Program-made: the position numbers and the translations under genes | The notes under the pieces: generated by a model | Databases searched by the model: none | The model's input: only the letters and a program-made list of their open reading frames with translations | Told to the model about the DNA's origin: nothing | Shown here: piece after piece, positions 63,292 to 64,000 of the stretch | Layout: the number at the start of each line of letters is the position of its first letter | How positions within the stretch are numbered: position 1 is the stretch's first letter | NCBI RefSeq assembly: GCF_023715225.1 | Contig: NZ_JAMBNS010000009.1 | Span: 124,001 to 188,000 of the forward strand | Direction of reading: 5' to 3' | Source of the DNA: Robertmurraya korlensis | Lineage (GTDB): Bacteria; Bacillota; Bacilli; Bacillales; Cytobacillaceae | Length of the DNA stretch: 64,000 nucleotides

Positions 63292-64000
63292 ATGGTTAAA
63301 TATATTGGCCAAAGGGTCATTTATATGTTAATTACTTTGTTTCTAATTGCCTCAATGACGTTTTTCTTAATGAAGCTGATTCCAGGTACACCATTTAAAA
63401 ACCAAGCGAAAATGTCAGATGAGCAACTGGAGATGATGCTTGAGTATTATAAGCTTGATGAACCAGTTCCCGTTCAGTATGTGGCGTATATGACAAACCT
63501 AGTGAAGGGAGATTTAGGTACTTCATATCAGTTTGCCAATACACCAGTATCCGAATTATTAGGTGCAAGAATTGGTGCCTCTGCTTTATTAGGCTTTCAA
63601 GCATTATTAGTAGGTACGATTGTAGGTATAATTCTTGGGGTATTAGGAGCACTAAGGCAGAATACATGGGTAGATTACGGAACAACGTTTATTGCAGTTA
63701 TTGGTAAATCGATTCCTTCGTTTGTTTTTGCTGGCTTACTTCAATATTATGTAGGTGTAAAACTAGGTTGGTTCCCGGTTGCGTTCTGGAAAGGCCCTGA
63801 ATACACGGTTATGCCAACGATTGCACTTTCAATGTTCCCGATTGCCATTGCAGCTCGTTTTATGAGAACTGAAATGGTAGAAGTATTAGGTTCTGATTAT
63901 ATAACACTAGCAAGAGCAAAAGGTGCAAACTACTTTGAAATTGCATTCAAGCATGCCTTAAGAAATGCTTTAATTCCAGTTATCACGGTATTGGGTCCGC
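63292..64000 (+). CDS. oppB: Oligopeptide ABC transporter permease OppB, 3' truncated
   Basis: The first 236 residues of a DppB/OppB-type permease, cut by the window end. It opens MVKYIGQRVIYMLITLFLIA, followed by FLMKLIPGTPF and further transmembrane helices. The EAA loop GSDYITLARAKGANYFEIAF is near the end of the visible part. AGGAGGTG precedes the ATG. The rest of oppBCDF is expected beyond the window. Confidence 0.93.
   Translation, partial: MVKYIGQRVIYMLITLFLIASMTFFLMKLIPGTPFKNQAKMSDEQLEMMLEYYKLDEPVPVQYVAYMTNLVKGDLGTSYQFANTPVSELLGARIGASALLGFQALLVGTIVGIILGVLGALRQNTWVDYGTTFIAVIGKSIPSFVFAGLLQYYVGVKLGWFPVAFWKGPEYTVMPTIALSMFPIAIAARFMRTEMVEVLGSDYITLARAKGANYFEIAFKHALRNALIPVITVLGP

Overview
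The window (about 38% G+C by eye) reads as a chromosomal segment of an aerobic to facultative, spore-former-type Bacillaceae outside the Bacillus subtilis group proper. From about 19 kb on, gene order follows the B. subtilis yitK-yitL-yitS-yitT-yitU-yitV-yitW, argCJBD-carAB-argF, yjzC-yjzD-yjaU-yjaV-med-comZ-fabHA-fabF-yjaZ-appDFABC-yjbA-trpS-opp backbone. It has insertions that B. subtilis lacks at those places, such as clpB and an anaerobic/molybdenum-cofactor cluster. Genes carry strong GGAGG-type ribosome binding sites, TTG and GTG starts are frequent, and convergent genes share bidirectional terminators. I see no tRNA, rRNA, CRISPR array, prophage or intact insertion sequence.

Layout. 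0-4.3 kb: end of a membrane-anchored alpha-amylase, a MalR-like LacI regulator, a short-chain dehydrogenase and an orphan DRE-TIM aldolase. 4.3-9.8 kb: an OFA-type (oxalate/formate-like) transporter, a DUF2294 protein, an FdhF/YdeP-type molybdoenzyme and its sulfurtransferase FdhD. Two near-identical 36-nt RNA elements, each fused to an intrinsic terminator, precede the transporter and the molybdoenzyme; this is my best candidate for an undescribed regulatory system. 9.8-15.2 kb: accessory region with an aldo-keto reductase, a LysE exporter divergent from an XRE-cupin regulator, three unrecognised small genes including a hydrophobic 61-residue peptide, and an MFS transporter. 15.2-19 kb: lactate utilisation genes lutABC with their regulator lutR and a perfect operator palindrome.

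19-25.8 kb: yit housekeeping block (YajQ, CvfB, DegV, YitT, HAD phosphatase, esterase, Fe-S assembly factor) with several tiny conserved genes. 25.8-33.3 kb: an anaerobic cluster with a radical SAM/SPASM protein, two Fnr paralogues carrying C-terminal cysteine clusters, moaA, a di-iron Fe-S repair protein, moeA, mobB and ywiC. Three promoters here carry TGTGA-N6-TCACA-like boxes; two sit at exactly the same distance from a good -10 and the third fits the same geometry with a weaker -10, so Fnr probably drives much of the cluster. MoaA, MoeA and MobB make the cofactor needed by the FdhF-type enzyme at 6.5 kb.

33.3-43 kb: arginine/carbamoyl phosphate operon with ArgR-like boxes in front of argC and carA. 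43-48.9 kb: yjzC, CtsR-controlled clpB, yjzD, yjaU, yjaV, med and comZ. 49-52.6 kb: fabH and fabF with a FapR-like site, then yjaZ. 52.8-58.5 kb: appDFABC oligopeptide transporter. 58.6-64 kb: a small membrane protein, yjbA, trpS, a DUF3899 protein, oppA and the truncated start of oppB.
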